In this document: piece by piece, positions 17,806 through 26,845 of the stretch
How positions within the stretch are numbered: the first letter of the stretch is position 1
Layout of the letters: every line of letters starts with the position of its first letter
Assembly: GCF_028736115.1 (NCBI RefSeq)
Contig: NZ_CP117877.1
Span: forward strand, 992,001-1,056,000
Origin: Mucilaginibacter sp. KACC 22063
GTDB lineage: Bacteria > Bacteroidota > Bacteroidia > Sphingobacteriales > Sphingobacteriaceae
Direction: 5' to 3'
Length of the DNA stretch: 64,000 nucleotides
Position numbers and translations under genes: made by a program
The notes under the pieces: generated by a model
The model's input: the letters and a program-made list of their open reading frames with translations, nothing else
The model's database searches: none
Told to the model about the DNA's origin: nothing

Positions 17806-19275
17806 ATGCCTCAACAAAAAGCCTTAATTATTGGTGCCGGTATAGCCGGAATTGCAACTTCCATTCGGCTTGTGCTAAAAGGCTACCGGGTTGAAGTTTT
17901 TGAGGCTAATACTTACCCAGGTGGTAAGCTCACTTCTTTTGAGCAAGACGGTTACCGGTTTGATGCCGGCCCAAGCTTATTTACCATGCCACAGTATGTT
18001 GATGAGCTATTCAAGTTAGCCGGTAAAGATCCACGGGCGCATTTCAATTACCAAAAACTGGAGACGGTTTGTCAGTATTTTTACGAGGATGGTACAAGCT
18101 TAACTGCTTATGCCGAAGAAGATCAATTAGCAAAATCTGTAGCTGATGCTACCTCAGAACCAGAAAATAGTATTCGACGCTTTCTGCAATACAGCAAACG
18201 AATTTACGATGTGACCAATCACGTATTTCTTGAAAAATCATTACATCGTTTAAGAACCTATTTCAATCTTAAAACTTCCTTATCGGTATTAAGGCTTTTC
18301 CAGATTGATGCCTTGCGCACCATGAACAACGCCAATCAAAGCTTTTTCAAGGATAAGCGTATGGTGCAGTTCTTTAATCGGTATGCAACCTATAATGGGT
18401 CAAACCCATATAGAGCCCCGGCAACCCTAAACGTAATTCCTCATTTGGAGCAGCATTATGGTGCATGGTTTCCGCAAGGCGGTATGCAGGCGATTACTGA
18501 TAGCCTGGTTAGCCTGGCCGAATCTTTAGGCGTAAAGTTTCATTACCAATCGCCGGTAGAGGAAATATTGCTTAAAGGTAGGCGAGCAGTTGGTGTTCAA
18601 GTGAATGGCGAGATTATGAAGGGAGACATTTTGGTATCTAACATGGATGTTTGGTTCACGTACAAAAAGCTGTTAAGTAATCAGCAAAAGCTTCATCCGC
18701 GCAAAATATTACAGCAGGAGCGAAGCAGCTCTGCATTAATATTTTACTGGGGAATTAAAAAAAGCTTCCCGAAACTCGATCTTCATAACATCTTCTTCAG
18801 TGCAGACTATCGGGAAGAGTTTAGTCAGATCTGGCAGCAAAAAACAATTGGTAATGACCCTACGGTATATGTGAACATCAGTTCTAAATATAAACAAGAC
18901 GATGCACCCGAAGGACAAGAAAATTGGTTCGTCATGATTAACGTTCCTGCAAACAGCGGACAGGATTGGGACGTTTTGATTGAAGAAGCCAGGCAAAATA
19001 TCATCAGTAAGCTAAGCCGTTTGTTAAAGGAAGATGTAGCTGCATTGATAACCTGCGAAAGTATATTGGATCCGCGAAGCATAGAGGGAAAAACATCATC
19101 GTACCAGGGTTCGCTTTATGGTACCAGCTCAAACAATAGGTTCGCGGCATTTTTACGCCATGCAAACCGGTCGAACAAAGTTAAAAACCTTTATTTCTGT
19201 GGGGGGAGTGTCCATCCCGGAGGCGGAATACCTCTGGCATTGCTCTCGGCAAAAATTGTGAGTGAATGGGTATAA
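17806..19275 (+). CDS. crtD: CrtI/CrtD-family carotenoid desaturase, probably CrtD
   Basis: 489 residues. N-terminal FAD-binding GAGIAGIATSIRL and the CrtI pattern YPGGKLTSFEQDGYRFDAGPS; C-terminal FAD signature NLYFCGGSVHPGGGIPLALLSAKI. Family members desaturate phytoene (CrtI) or 1-hydroxycarotenoids at C3-C4 (CrtD). The neighbours (CruF-like hydratase, no crtB phytoene synthase) favour CrtD, acting after hydration of the acyclic end; this is inference. ATG 17806 is preferred over the TTG at 17800, which forms part of the promoter box. First gene of the cluster reaching to 23359. Confidence 0.8.
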   Translation: MPQQKALIIGAGIAGIATSIRLVLKGYRVEVFEANTYPGGKLTSFEQDGYRFDAGPSLFTMPQYVDELFKLAGKDPRAHFNYQKLETVCQYFYEDGTSLTAYAEEDQLAKSVADATSEPENSIRRFLQYSKRIYDVTNHVFLEKSLHRLRTYFNLKTSLSVLRLFQIDALRTMNNANQSFFKDKRMVQFFNRYATYNGSNPYRAPATLNVIPHLEQHYGAWFPQGGMQAITDSLVSLAESLGVKFHYQSPVEEILLKGRRAVGVQVNGEIMKGDILVSNMDVWFTYKKLLSNQQKLHPRKILQQERSSSALIFYWGIKKSFPKLDLHNIFFSADYREEFSQIWQQKTIGNDPTVYVNISSKYKQDDAPEGQENWFVMINVPANSGQDWDVLIEEARQNIISKLSRLLKEDVAALITCESILDPRSIEGKTSSYQGSLYGTSSNNRFAAFLRHANRSNKVKNLYFCGGSVHPGGGIPLALLSAKIVSEWV

Positions 19276-19281
19276 CAGAGT

Positions 19282-19323
19282 CCAGAAATGAGAGGCCAGA
19301 GACGAGAAACCAGTGATGAGAAT
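19282..19323 (+). repeat. Six 7-bp words (three 14-bp units)
   Basis: Three imperfect 14-bp copies beginning CCAG at 19282, 19296 and 19310, each of two 7-bp words (for example CCAGAGA and CGAGAAA). They fill the gap between the desaturase and acyltransferase genes. Confidence 0.7.
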
Positions 19324-19373
19324 CTTATATTTCAATTCTTATTTTTTGCATCTAAGCCTTATCTTGCCTCTCC

Positions 19374-19994
19374 ATGATTGAGCCTAAGAAAAACACTCTG
19401 ATTGCTTCGTTTTTTCACCGCTATATACTGCGTATCGTTAAAAAAAACTTTCAGGCTGTTAATTTTAATCAGGTGAATATTAATGCGGACAAGTCGGTGC
19501 TTTTGCTGCCTAATCATTATAGCTGGTGGGACGGCTTTTTGATATATTATTTAAACGCGGTGTACTTAAAAAAGAAGTTCCATGTGATGATACTGGAGCA
19601 AACAGGTAAAAAATTCTTTTTTATGAAATATCTGGGGGCTTATACGGTCAATAAAGGCTCAAAAGATGTAATTACCTCACTTGAATACACCGCAAAGCTT
19701 TTACAAGACCCCCAAAACCTGGTGCTCATCTTTCCACAGGGGACATTGTATTCAAATTTTACGGATGATATTAAATTTCAAAATGGATTATCGCGGGTAA
19801 TAAAACAGGCAGCGGGTGCATTTCAAACCCTTTTTGCTGTAAGCTTTATGGAAACATTACAGTACAAAAAGCCTTTGGTAAATATTAACTTGCAGCTGCA
19901 TGCAGATCACGTTATGGACATGGAAACTTTAAAGAAAAGTTTTCAGGAGTATTATAGTCAGTGCAAACTTGCACAAGGTAAAATCGTTGTATAA
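19374..19994 (+). CDS. PlsC-type acyltransferase of the carotenoid cluster (CruD-like)
   Basis: 206 residues, shorter than housekeeping PlsC. The catalytic H-x4-D is H48-YSWW-D53 in PNHYSWWDG, and the acyl-acceptor loop reads IFPQGTLYSN near residue 120. Position between a carotenoid desaturase and a glycosyltransferase suggests that it acylates a carotenoid glycoside, as CruD does for chlorobactene glucoside in green sulfur bacteria. This role is inferred from context; general lipid acylation is the alternative. The glycosyltransferase gene follows after two bases. Confidence 0.75.
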   Translation: MIEPKKNTLIASFFHRYILRIVKKNFQAVNFNQVNINADKSVLLLPNHYSWWDGFLIYYLNAVYLKKKFHVMILEQTGKKFFFMKYLGAYTVNKGSKDVITSLEYTAKLLQDPQNLVLIFPQGTLYSNFTDDIKFQNGLSRVIKQAAGAFQTLFAVSFMETLQYKKPLVNINLQLHADHVMDMETLKKSFQEYYSQCKLAQGKIVV

Positions 19995-19996
19995 AG

Positions 19997-21085
19997 GTGG
20001 TTATTCTTCTTTCTGTCATCTTCTTTTTCATCATCCTCCGTTTCGCGGTTACACTATTCAACTTTGTATCAAATCCAAAGCTGCGCCGTGTTACCAAAAG
20101 GTATGATGACAAAGTTTCCATCTTAATCCCCGCACGTAATGAGGCAGGAAGAATATTAAACCTGCTGGAATCTATAGCAGAACAGGAATACAGCAATTAC
20201 GAGGTGATCATTCTTGATGACAATTCGGAGGATCATACTTATGAATTGTGCAATGATTTTGCAGCGAGCCATGAGAAGTTTAGAGTTATCAAAGGGCAGC
20301 AGCTTCCTAAAGGCTGGCTTGGGAAAAACTACGCCTGCTACCAGTTAGCAAGACTGGCAACAGGTAAGTATTTGTTGTTTCTGGATGCTGACGAAGAAAT
20401 TGAAAACGGACTTATCAATAGTTCTGTACACCGCATGCACGTAAATAACCTGGCTTTGCTTAGCTTATTCACCGACCAGGTAATGGTAACCTTTGGCGAG
20501 AAAGTGGTAGTGCCGTTAATGCATTATATACTGCTTAACCTGTTACCAATACGGCTGATTTATTTATCTAAAAATCCTGCATTTTCTGCTGCAAGTGGAC
20601 AATTCATGATGTTTGATGCTGCGGAATATCACCATCGCCAATGGCACGAAATGGTTAAAGACAAGGTGGTAGAAGATATCGAAATTATGCGGCAGGTAAA
20701 AACCAATAGGTTAAAAGGCGAAGCAATTTTAGCCAATGGCATGATCAGTTGCCGCATGTACAATAGCTACAATGAAGCCATTGAAGGCTTTAGCAAAAAC
20801 TTTCTGGCACCGTTTAATTACAGCATCCCTGGCTTTATGCTTTATATACTGTTGCTGATAGGTGGCCCTTTGATTGTAATTGCTACTTTGAATCTGCAAT
20901 TAATATTTTTTATGTGCGGTATTATTGTTTTAGGCCGTACCATGATCTCATTTTTATCAGGGCAAAGCGACAGGATTAATACCTTCCTGCATCCGCTGCA
21001 AATGTTAAGCCTCGTGGTTATTGCCGTTAGCGCTATACAAAAACAACTTACTAAAACCAATACATGGAAAGGCCGGCGCGTTTAA
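19997..21085 (+). CDS. Family 2 glycosyltransferase of the carotenoid cluster (CruC/CrtQ-like)
   Basis: 362 residues from a GTG start two bases after the preceding stop. N-terminal membrane segment (about 3-20), GT-A domain with VSILIPARNEAGRI (40-53), LDDNSEDH (73-80) and the D-x-D at D129-D131 (LFLDADEE), then LPKGWLGKN near 102, and C-terminal membrane helices (about residues 278-350). The layout matches CrtQ and CruC, membrane-bound carotenoid glycosyltransferases. The likely acceptor is the tertiary 1'-hydroxyl made by the CruF-like hydratase encoded next. Overlaps the next gene by 22 bases. Confidence 0.78.
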   Translation: MVILLSVIFFFIILRFAVTLFNFVSNPKLRRVTKRYDDKVSILIPARNEAGRILNLLESIAEQEYSNYEVIILDDNSEDHTYELCNDFAASHEKFRVIKGQQLPKGWLGKNYACYQLARLATGKYLLFLDADEEIENGLINSSVHRMHVNNLALLSLFTDQVMVTFGEKVVVPLMHYILLNLLPIRLIYLSKNPAFSAASGQFMMFDAAEYHHRQWHEMVKDKVVEDIEIMRQVKTNRLKGEAILANGMISCRMYNSYNEAIEGFSKNFLAPFNYSIPGFMLYILLLIGGPLIVIATLNLQLIFFMCGIIVLGRTMISFLSGQSDRINTFLHPLQMLSLVVIAVSAIQKQLTKTNTWKGRRV

Positions 21086-21717
21086 ATAAAAATATTGCAA
21101 TAGCAATTATCGTATTATTTCATGCAGTAGGGTTGTTCGGGCTAATGATGCCTGCATTCCAATCGTCTTTTTTGAGGATAGTTCCATTTCACTTATTGCT
21201 GATGTTCGTGGTGATTCTATTAAGTCATGATAGCCCTAATGCCAAATTTATAAGCTTTGCGTTAATTGTTTATCTGCTTGGTTTTATTGCAGAATGGGTT
21301 GGCGTGCATAAAAACTGGATCTTTGGCAATTATAATTATGGTAAAACATTGGGCGTAAAGTTGTGGGATATCCCTTTAACTATTGGGCTTAATTGGTTTA
21401 TGCTGGTTTATGCAGCAGGGGTTACCATGCAATATAGCACCTTAAAAAATAAATGGCTGCGTATCATTCTGGGTTCAATCTTATTGGTGCTGCTCGATTT
21501 TTTGATCGAACCGGTAGCCATGCGGTTTGATTACTGGCAATGGTTAGATAATATCGTTCCTCTTAAAAACTACCTGGGCTGGTTTGCAGTAGGTGCCTTG
21601 ATGCTATTTCTGTTCGAGCAGTTTAAATTTAAAAAACAAATCTGGGTAGCTCCGCTGTTATTGGCAGTACAGTTTTTATTTTTTCTGATACTGGCTAATA
21701 CTGACGTAGCCATGTAA
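21064..21717 (+). CDS. cruF: Carotenoid biosynthesis protein, CruF-like 1',2'-hydratase
   Basis: 217 residues, polytopic. Matches the carotenoid-synthesis family that includes CruF and bacterioruberin hydratases: GFIAEWVGVHKNWIFGNYNY near residue 75, the PLTIGLNWF helix, LLDFLIEPVAMRFDYWQW near residue 140, and NYLGWFAVG. CruF adds water to the psi end of gamma-carotene-type pigments, giving a 1'-hydroxyl that can be desaturated by CrtD and then glycosylated. Both partner genes are in this cluster. Confidence 0.85.
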   Translation: MERPARLNKNIAIAIIVLFHAVGLFGLMMPAFQSSFLRIVPFHLLLMFVVILLSHDSPNAKFISFALIVYLLGFIAEWVGVHKNWIFGNYNYGKTLGVKLWDIPLTIGLNWFMLVYAAGVTMQYSTLKNKWLRIILGSILLVLLDFLIEPVAMRFDYWQWLDNIVPLKNYLGWFAVGALMLFLFEQFKFKKQIWVAPLLLAVQFLFFLILANTDVAM

Positions 21718-21738
21718 TACAATTATCAACTTTTGCAG

Positions 21739-21746
21739 TAACTTTG
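21739..21746 (+). promoter_or_regulatory. -7 promoter box before ispH
   Basis: TAACTTTG fits TAnnTTTG and lies four bases before the ispH ATG at 21751. No clear -33 TTG was found at 19-20 bases upstream. Confidence 0.55.
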
Positions 21747-21750
21747 CATT

Positions 21751-22602
21751 ATGGGCGAATATAATTTGCAAGTGACTATAGACCAGGATTCTGGTTTTTG
21801 CTTTGGTGTTGTTTATGCAATTGACATGGCCGAAGAAATACTTGGAGAACAAGGCTATTTATATTGCCTGGGCGATATTGTGCATAACGATGAAGAAGTG
21901 GAGCGCCTTAAAGCAAAAGGTTTGCGCATTATAGATCATGAGCAACTGAAGGAACTGCGCAACGAAAAGGTGTTGATTCGTGCCCACGGTGAAGCGCCGG
22001 AAACTTACAGGATGGCACTTGAAAATAATATTATGCTGATCGATGCTTCATGCCCGGTAGTGCTAAAACTGCAAAACCGTATTAAAACATCGCATGATGG
22101 TCAGGAGAAGATATTAATTTTCGGTAAGCATGGCCACGCTGAAGTAATAGGCTTACAAGGTCAAACCAACAACGAAGCATTGGTATTCCAGGATTTAGCC
22201 GAGTTAGATGGTGTTGAATTGCCGTCTAAGTTTACGCTCTATAGCCAGACCACCAAAAGCACCGATAAATTTTACGCTATTAAGAATGAACTGTTAGGCC
22301 GGGGCTACGAGGTAAAAGCAAATGATACCATCTGCCGCCAGGTATCAAACCGTGATAAGGACCTCAATAAATTTGTTGTCCAGTTTGATAAGATCGTCTT
22401 TGTGTCGGGCAAAAAATCCTCTAACGGTAAGGTATTATTTGAAGTTTGTAAGAAGCATAACCCCAATACCTATTTCATTTCGTCAGTAGAAGAATTGCAT
22501 CCGGAAATGTTTAGCCCTAACGATACTGTAGGCATTGCAGGGGCAACATCAACACCAATGTGGCTAATGCAAAACGTTAAAGATGCTTTAGAAAAGTATT
22601 AG
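21751..22602 (+). CDS. ispH: 4-hydroxy-3-methylbut-2-enyl diphosphate reductase
   Basis: 283 residues, LytB/IspH. Last step of the MEP pathway, making IPP and DMAPP with an iron-sulfur cluster. The three cluster cysteines are visible: C17 in SGFCFGV, the Cys in DASCPVVLK, and the Cys in NDTICRQVSNR. RAHGEAPE carries the conserved HG pair. Its location inside the carotenoid cluster couples precursor supply to pigment formation. It has its own promoter box. Confidence 0.95.
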   Translation: MGEYNLQVTIDQDSGFCFGVVYAIDMAEEILGEQGYLYCLGDIVHNDEEVERLKAKGLRIIDHEQLKELRNEKVLIRAHGEAPETYRMALENNIMLIDASCPVVLKLQNRIKTSHDGQEKILIFGKHGHAEVIGLQGQTNNEALVFQDLAELDGVELPSKFTLYSQTTKSTDKFYAIKNELLGRGYEVKANDTICRQVSNRDKDLNKFVVQFDKIVFVSGKKSSNGKVLFEVCKKHNPNTYFISSVEELHPEMFSPNDTVGIAGATSTPMWLMQNVKDALEKY

Positions 22603-22663
22603 CGGCTAGTCTCCCCCCTAAATAAATAAAATTTACGCTGCAATTTACTGTCTTTTAATTGGT

Positions 22664-23359
22664 ATGAGTGATATAAATTATCAGGTAAGGCCTTCATCAT
22701 TTAAATCATCAGGGGTAATCGTTGCAATTATTGTGATCGGCTGTTGGATGGTATCTACTATATTGCTAATGCGCTGGCATTTTAGCTGGTCTAATCCACT
22801 GGTATATCTGTGTATATTATTGCAGATGCACTTGTATACCGGGTTATTTATCACTGCGCATGATGCCATGCATGGCACGGTATCACCAAATCCAGCCGTA
22901 AACAAAGCTATAGGTTATATTACTACATTTCTTTATGCAGCGTTCTGGTATCCTAAACTGTTAAAAAAGCATCACATGCACCACAGGCATGTACATACTG
23001 CCGATGACCCGGATTATCATGAAGGTAAATTCTGGTCATGGTATATCAGGTTTATACGTAATTATCTTTCTATATGGCAGGTGGTGTTTATGGCCGCTTT
23101 ATTTAATGTGCTTAAGATATGGGTTCCGCAGCAAAACCTGTTGCTATTTTGGGTAGCACCATCATTGCTAAGTACGCTGCAACTATTTTATTTTGGTACT
23201 TACCAGCCGCATAAAGGTGAGCACGATAACCTGCATCAGTCGCGCACGCAAAGTAAGAACCATTTAGCGGCATTTTTCAGCTGCTACTTCTTTGGCTATC
23301 ATTATGAACATCATGCCTCGCCGGGTACCCCGTGGTGGAGGTTGTGGAGAATGAAGTAA
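22664..23359 (+). CDS. crtW: CrtW-like beta-carotene ketolase
   Basis: 231 residues, membrane fatty-acid hydroxylase/desaturase superfamily. Histidine clusters: H66-DAM-H70 in FITAHDAMHGTV, H103-H104 and H106-H107 in KKHHMHHRH followed by DDPDYH, and YHYEHHASPGTPWW near the C-terminus. FITAHDAMHG is characteristic of CrtW, which puts a 4-keto group on the beta ring. A CrtZ-type hydroxylase is the less likely alternative. It would add the keto group on the cyclic end of a monocyclic carotenoid made with CruF and CrtD. Confidence 0.82.
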   Translation: MSDINYQVRPSSFKSSGVIVAIIVIGCWMVSTILLMRWHFSWSNPLVYLCILLQMHLYTGLFITAHDAMHGTVSPNPAVNKAIGYITTFLYAAFWYPKLLKKHHMHHRHVHTADDPDYHEGKFWSWYIRFIRNYLSIWQVVFMAALFNVLKIWVPQQNLLLFWVAPSLLSTLQLFYFGTYQPHKGEHDNLHQSRTQSKNHLAAFFSCYFFGYHYEHHASPGTPWWRLWRMK

Positions 23360-23469
23360 AGGGAAGGTTCAAGAGTCAAAAATCAGGATCAAGAGGTAAT
23401 AGAAAATAATGTGATGGAGTAATTACACTCGATTGATACTCCCGCGCTTTAAACCACAATACTTTATAT

Positions 23470-23477
23470 TATTTTTG
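23470..23477 (+). promoter_or_regulatory. -7 promoter box before hemH
   Basis: TATTTTTG fits TAnnTTTG, 10 bases before the hemH ATG. The -33 position shows only TTT. Confidence 0.5.
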
Positions 23478-23487
23478 CACTTCAATT

Positions 23488-24507
23488 ATGGCTAAAAAAG
23501 GAATATTACTGGTAAACTTAGGCACACCAGACAGCCCCTCAACGGCTGATGTACGTAAATATTTAGGCGAATTTTTAATGGATGGGCGGGTGATTGATGT
23601 TAACCCGGTATTACGCACTTTTTTGGTTAAGGGTATCATCGTCCCTTTCCGCAGCCCTAAATCAGCCAAGCTTTATAAAGAGATCTGGTCTGAGCAAACA
23701 GGTTCGCCCTTGTTATACTACAGTATTCTTCAGCAAAAACTTTTGCAGGAAAAACTTGGCAACGGTTACCATGTCGAACTGGCTATGCGTTACCAAAGCC
23801 CCTCAATAGAAGAAGCATTAGACAGATTGAAAAAAGGTTTGGTTGAAAGCATACAGGTGATACCGCTTTTCCCTCAGTATGCCTCAGCAAGTACAGGTTC
23901 GGTTATTGAAAAGGTAATGAACCTGGTTAAGGAGTGGCAAACCATACCTGATATATCGTTTGTAAACTCATTCCACAATCATCCTTTGATGATTAAAAAC
24001 TTTGCCGAGAACAGCAAAAAGTATGGGCACGAGAATTATGACCATGTGCTGTTCAGCTTTCACGGCTTGCCACAGCGCCAACTGATCAAATGCGACCATA
24101 CGGGCAAGTATTGCCAAAAAGTGGAAGGCTGCTGCAATACCTTAAACGATGTCAATAAATTCTGCTACTCGGCTCAATCACATGATACGGCACACCTGAT
24201 AGCTAAAGAATTAGGCTTACCAAAAGAAAAATATACCATCTGTTTCCAGTCGCGTTTAGGTAACGATCCCTGGGTGCAACCTTACACCAGCGAGATCATT
24301 ACTAAGCTCGCTGCCGAAGGCAAAAAGAGACTATTGGTATTTTGCCCTGCGTTTGTTGCTGATTGCCTTGAAACCGTTTATGAGGTTACAGAAGAATATG
24401 GCAGCGAGTTTAAACATCTGGGTGGCGAGCATGTACAACTGGTGGAAAGCCTTAACGATTCGCCTTTGTTTATCGACCTTTTAGAGGACCTGGTAATCAA
24501 TAAATAA
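23488..24507 (+). CDS. hemH: Ferrochelatase
   Basis: 339 residues. Inserts Fe2+ into protoporphyrin IX. N-terminal LVNLGTPDSPSTADVRKYL and FLMDGRVID; the catalytic His region FSFHGLPQRQL near residue 190; later CFQSRLGNDPWVQPYT and a Glu in CLETVYE. Between them lies a Cys-rich loop (C...C...CC...C, about residues 201-228), as in many Bacteroidota homologues. Convergent with the Kdo transferase gene four bases on. Confidence 0.95.
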   Translation: MAKKGILLVNLGTPDSPSTADVRKYLGEFLMDGRVIDVNPVLRTFLVKGIIVPFRSPKSAKLYKEIWSEQTGSPLLYYSILQQKLLQEKLGNGYHVELAMRYQSPSIEEALDRLKKGLVESIQVIPLFPQYASASTGSVIEKVMNLVKEWQTIPDISFVNSFHNHPLMIKNFAENSKKYGHENYDHVLFSFHGLPQRQLIKCDHTGKYCQKVEGCCNTLNDVNKFCYSAQSHDTAHLIAKELGLPKEKYTICFQSRLGNDPWVQPYTSEIITKLAAEGKKRLLVFCPAFVADCLETVYEVTEEYGSEFKHLGGEHVQLVESLNDSPLFIDLLEDLVINK

Positions 24508-24511
24508 GCAG

Positions 24512-25726
24512 CTAACCAATCTTATTTAAAATAGCAGCCGTAGCGCCGGTATTTTCCTGCACGTATTGTTTGATCTTTTTTGAGGCAAGCTCGCGGTAAG
24601 TAGTGTCGTTGATGAAAAGATCTGCTGCGTTATTAAGTGCTTCCTGATTGTTGATGCTGATGCCAGCTTTAAGCGCTATAAGATCGCGGGCTTCTTTAAA
24701 CTTCTGGTATTTTGGTCCGAAAATAACGGGCAGGCCAAAAGCTGCTGCTTCGAGCGTATTATGTATACCTACGCCAAAGCCGCCACCTATATAGGCAATC
24801 TCTCCGTATTGATACAAAGAAGATAGCATACCAATATTATCTATTACCAACACCTGGTTTTTGCTGGCCAACTGCTCGTTAGCAGATAACGTTGAAAAGC
24901 GTATGGTTCGATCTGATGGCAGCAGTTTTATAAGGGATTCTATTTTATCCTCACCAACTTCATGCGGAGCAAAGATGAATTTCCATTGCGGATATCTATT
25001 AATTAAAGCGGCGAGTAATTGTTCATCCTGAGGCCAGGTACTACCTGCAATAAACACCGGGTAATTATTTTTAAATAAATGAATAAGCGGTAATTCATTC
25101 GGATGGTTAGCGTTCGCCCACACACGATCAAAGCGTGTATCTCCATTTACAGTTACATTATTAAAGCCTATGCTGCCCAGTAATGATTTTGAGTTTTCGT
25201 CCTGCACAAAAAAATGGTTGACCATGCCGAGCATTTGCCTGTACAGGCTGCCGTACCATTTAAAAAATATCTGATCCTGTCTGAAAATACTGGAGATCAT
25301 ATATACAGGAATATCTTTTTTATGCAGCACATTGAAGAAATGATACCAGTACTCATACTTGGTAAATATGGCCATTTGCGGCTTTATCGTATTGATGAAT
25401 TCAGCAGCATTTGTAGCGGTGTCAAGCGGGAGGTAGTAAACAGCATCGGCAAGCGGTGTGTTTTTCCTGATCTCATACCCCGATGGAGAGAAAAAAGTAA
25501 TCACAACAGGCACACCGGGTTTGCGCTTTTTTATCGCTTCCACTACCGGCCTTCCCTGCTCAAATTCGCCAAGCGATGCAAAATGAAACCATATGCTGTT
25601 ATCTTGGTTTTGGATAAGCTGTTGCTTCCTGCCGGCTATCCACAAGGCCGCTTTTTTGTTAAAATTGGCAACCAGACGGATAGCTAAAAAGTATAATTGT
25701 ATGGCGGTGTTATATAAGAGCAGCAT
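24512..25726 (-). CDS. waaA: 3-deoxy-D-manno-octulosonic acid transferase
   Basis: 404 residues, GT30. Adds Kdo to lipid A precursor at the inner membrane. N-terminal membrane anchor (about residues 3-20), then WFHFASLGEFEQGRPVVEAIKKR with the catalytic Glu in the usual place, VVITFFSPSGYE, IFTKYEYWYHF and the nucleotide-sugar domain IGGGFGVGIHNTLEAAAFGLPVIFGP. A -7 type box TACTTTTG lies at 25760-25753 on the minus strand, 27 bases before the ATG. Confidence 0.93.
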   Translation of the reverse strand: MLLLYNTAIQLYFLAIRLVANFNKKAALWIAGRKQQLIQNQDNSIWFHFASLGEFEQGRPVVEAIKKRKPGVPVVITFFSPSGYEIRKNTPLADAVYYLPLDTATNAAEFINTIKPQMAIFTKYEYWYHFFNVLHKKDIPVYMISSIFRQDQIFFKWYGSLYRQMLGMVNHFFVQDENSKSLLGSIGFNNVTVNGDTRFDRVWANANHPNELPLIHLFKNNYPVFIAGSTWPQDEQLLAALINRYPQWKFIFAPHEVGEDKIESLIKLLPSDRTIRFSTLSANEQLASKNQVLVIDNIGMLSSLYQYGEIAYIGGGFGVGIHNTLEAAAFGLPVIFGPKYQKFKEARDLIALKAGISINNQEALNNAADLFINDTTYRELASKKIKQYVQENTGATAAILNKIG

Positions 25727-25752
25727 TAAAATGAATTACTTATCTTCGCAAG

Positions 25753-25760
25753 CAAAAGTA
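25753..25760 (-). promoter_or_regulatory. Possible -7 box of waaA
   Basis: TACTTTTG on the minus strand matches TAnnTTTG 27 bases before the waaA start. No -33 TTG at the expected distance. Confidence 0.4.
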
Positions 25761-25810
25761 ATAATTGATACAATTCAATTGCTACAAGTTTACCTGTCAT
25801 AACAATTATA

Positions 25811-26833
25811 ATGAAAAAGATTCTGGTAACCGGCGGTTTGGGTTTTATTGGCTCGCATACCGTTGTAGAACTGGTGAATGCCGGTTATGAGCCTGTGATA
25901 GTGGATAACCTATCAAACTCGAACATTAAAATTTTAGATCAGCTAACCCATATCATTGGCCGTAGGCCGATATTTCATGAGCTTGATCTTTGCATAGAAA
26001 GTGATGTAACCAGCCTGGCTGCTTCTGAGCCGGATGTTATGGGGATCATTCATTTTGCTGCATCAAAAGCAGTAGGCGAATCAGTTGAACTTCCTTTGAA
26101 ATATTACCGTAACAATTTTTACTCGCTTATTAATATACTCAATGCTTATTATGGTAAGCCGTTAAATTTTGTGTTTTCATCAAGCTGTACGGTTTATGGC
26201 CAGCCAGACCAGTTGCCGGTTACGGAAAATGCACCGGTTAAACCCGCAGAATCACCTTATGGTAACACCAAGCAGGTTGCCGAAGAAATTTTGCGCGATA
26301 TGGTGGCATCGGGTAGTAAATATAAAGTGATCTCGTTACGCTACTTTAACCCCGTTGGTGCGCACGAGACAGCTTTAATTGGTGAATTGCCATTAGGGGT
26401 GCCTCAAAATCTGGTGCCATATATCACGCAAACAGCAATTGGCATGCGCGAAAAGGTTACTGTTTATGGCGATACTTATAACACACCCGATGGTAGTGCC
26501 ATCCGCGATTATATACACGTAGTAGATTTGGCCAAAGCGCACGTTGCTGCACTTAAACTAATGGAGAAAGATGAATTTTCAGGATACGATGTGTTTAACT
26601 TAGGTACAGGAAAAGGCAATTCTGTGTTAGAAGTGATTCATGCTTTTGAAGAAACTACCGGTGTTAAGTTACCTTATGTAATTGGCCCTGCACGCGCTGG
26701 CGATGTTGAACAGGTATGGGGCGATGTGACCAAATCAACAGAAGTACTTGGCTGGACAGCTGAACTTGACATTAATTCAATGATGGCTTCTGCCTGGGAA
26801 TGGCAGAAATATATTAGCCAGAATCCCTTATAA
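25811..26833 (+). CDS. galE: UDP-glucose 4-epimerase
   Basis: 340 residues. Interconverts UDP-glucose and UDP-galactose. NAD-binding GGLGFIGSHTVVEL at residue 7, VDNLSNS, catalytic YxxxK as YGNTK with SSSCTVYG before it, and RYFNPVGAH, all typical of GalE. First gene of a three-gene string with rfbB (12 bases) and a PHP phosphatase (2 bases), pointing to nucleotide-sugar supply for polysaccharide. Confidence 0.95.
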   Translation: MKKILVTGGLGFIGSHTVVELVNAGYEPVIVDNLSNSNIKILDQLTHIIGRRPIFHELDLCIESDVTSLAASEPDVMGIIHFAASKAVGESVELPLKYYRNNFYSLINILNAYYGKPLNFVFSSSCTVYGQPDQLPVTENAPVKPAESPYGNTKQVAEEILRDMVASGSKYKVISLRYFNPVGAHETALIGELPLGVPQNLVPYITQTAIGMREKVTVYGDTYNTPDGSAIRDYIHVVDLAKAHVAALKLMEKDEFSGYDVFNLGTGKGNSVLEVIHAFEETTGVKLPYVIGPARAGDVEQVWGDVTKSTEVLGWTAELDINSMMASAWEWQKYISQNPL

Positions 26834-26845
26834 TTATCTATTGCT

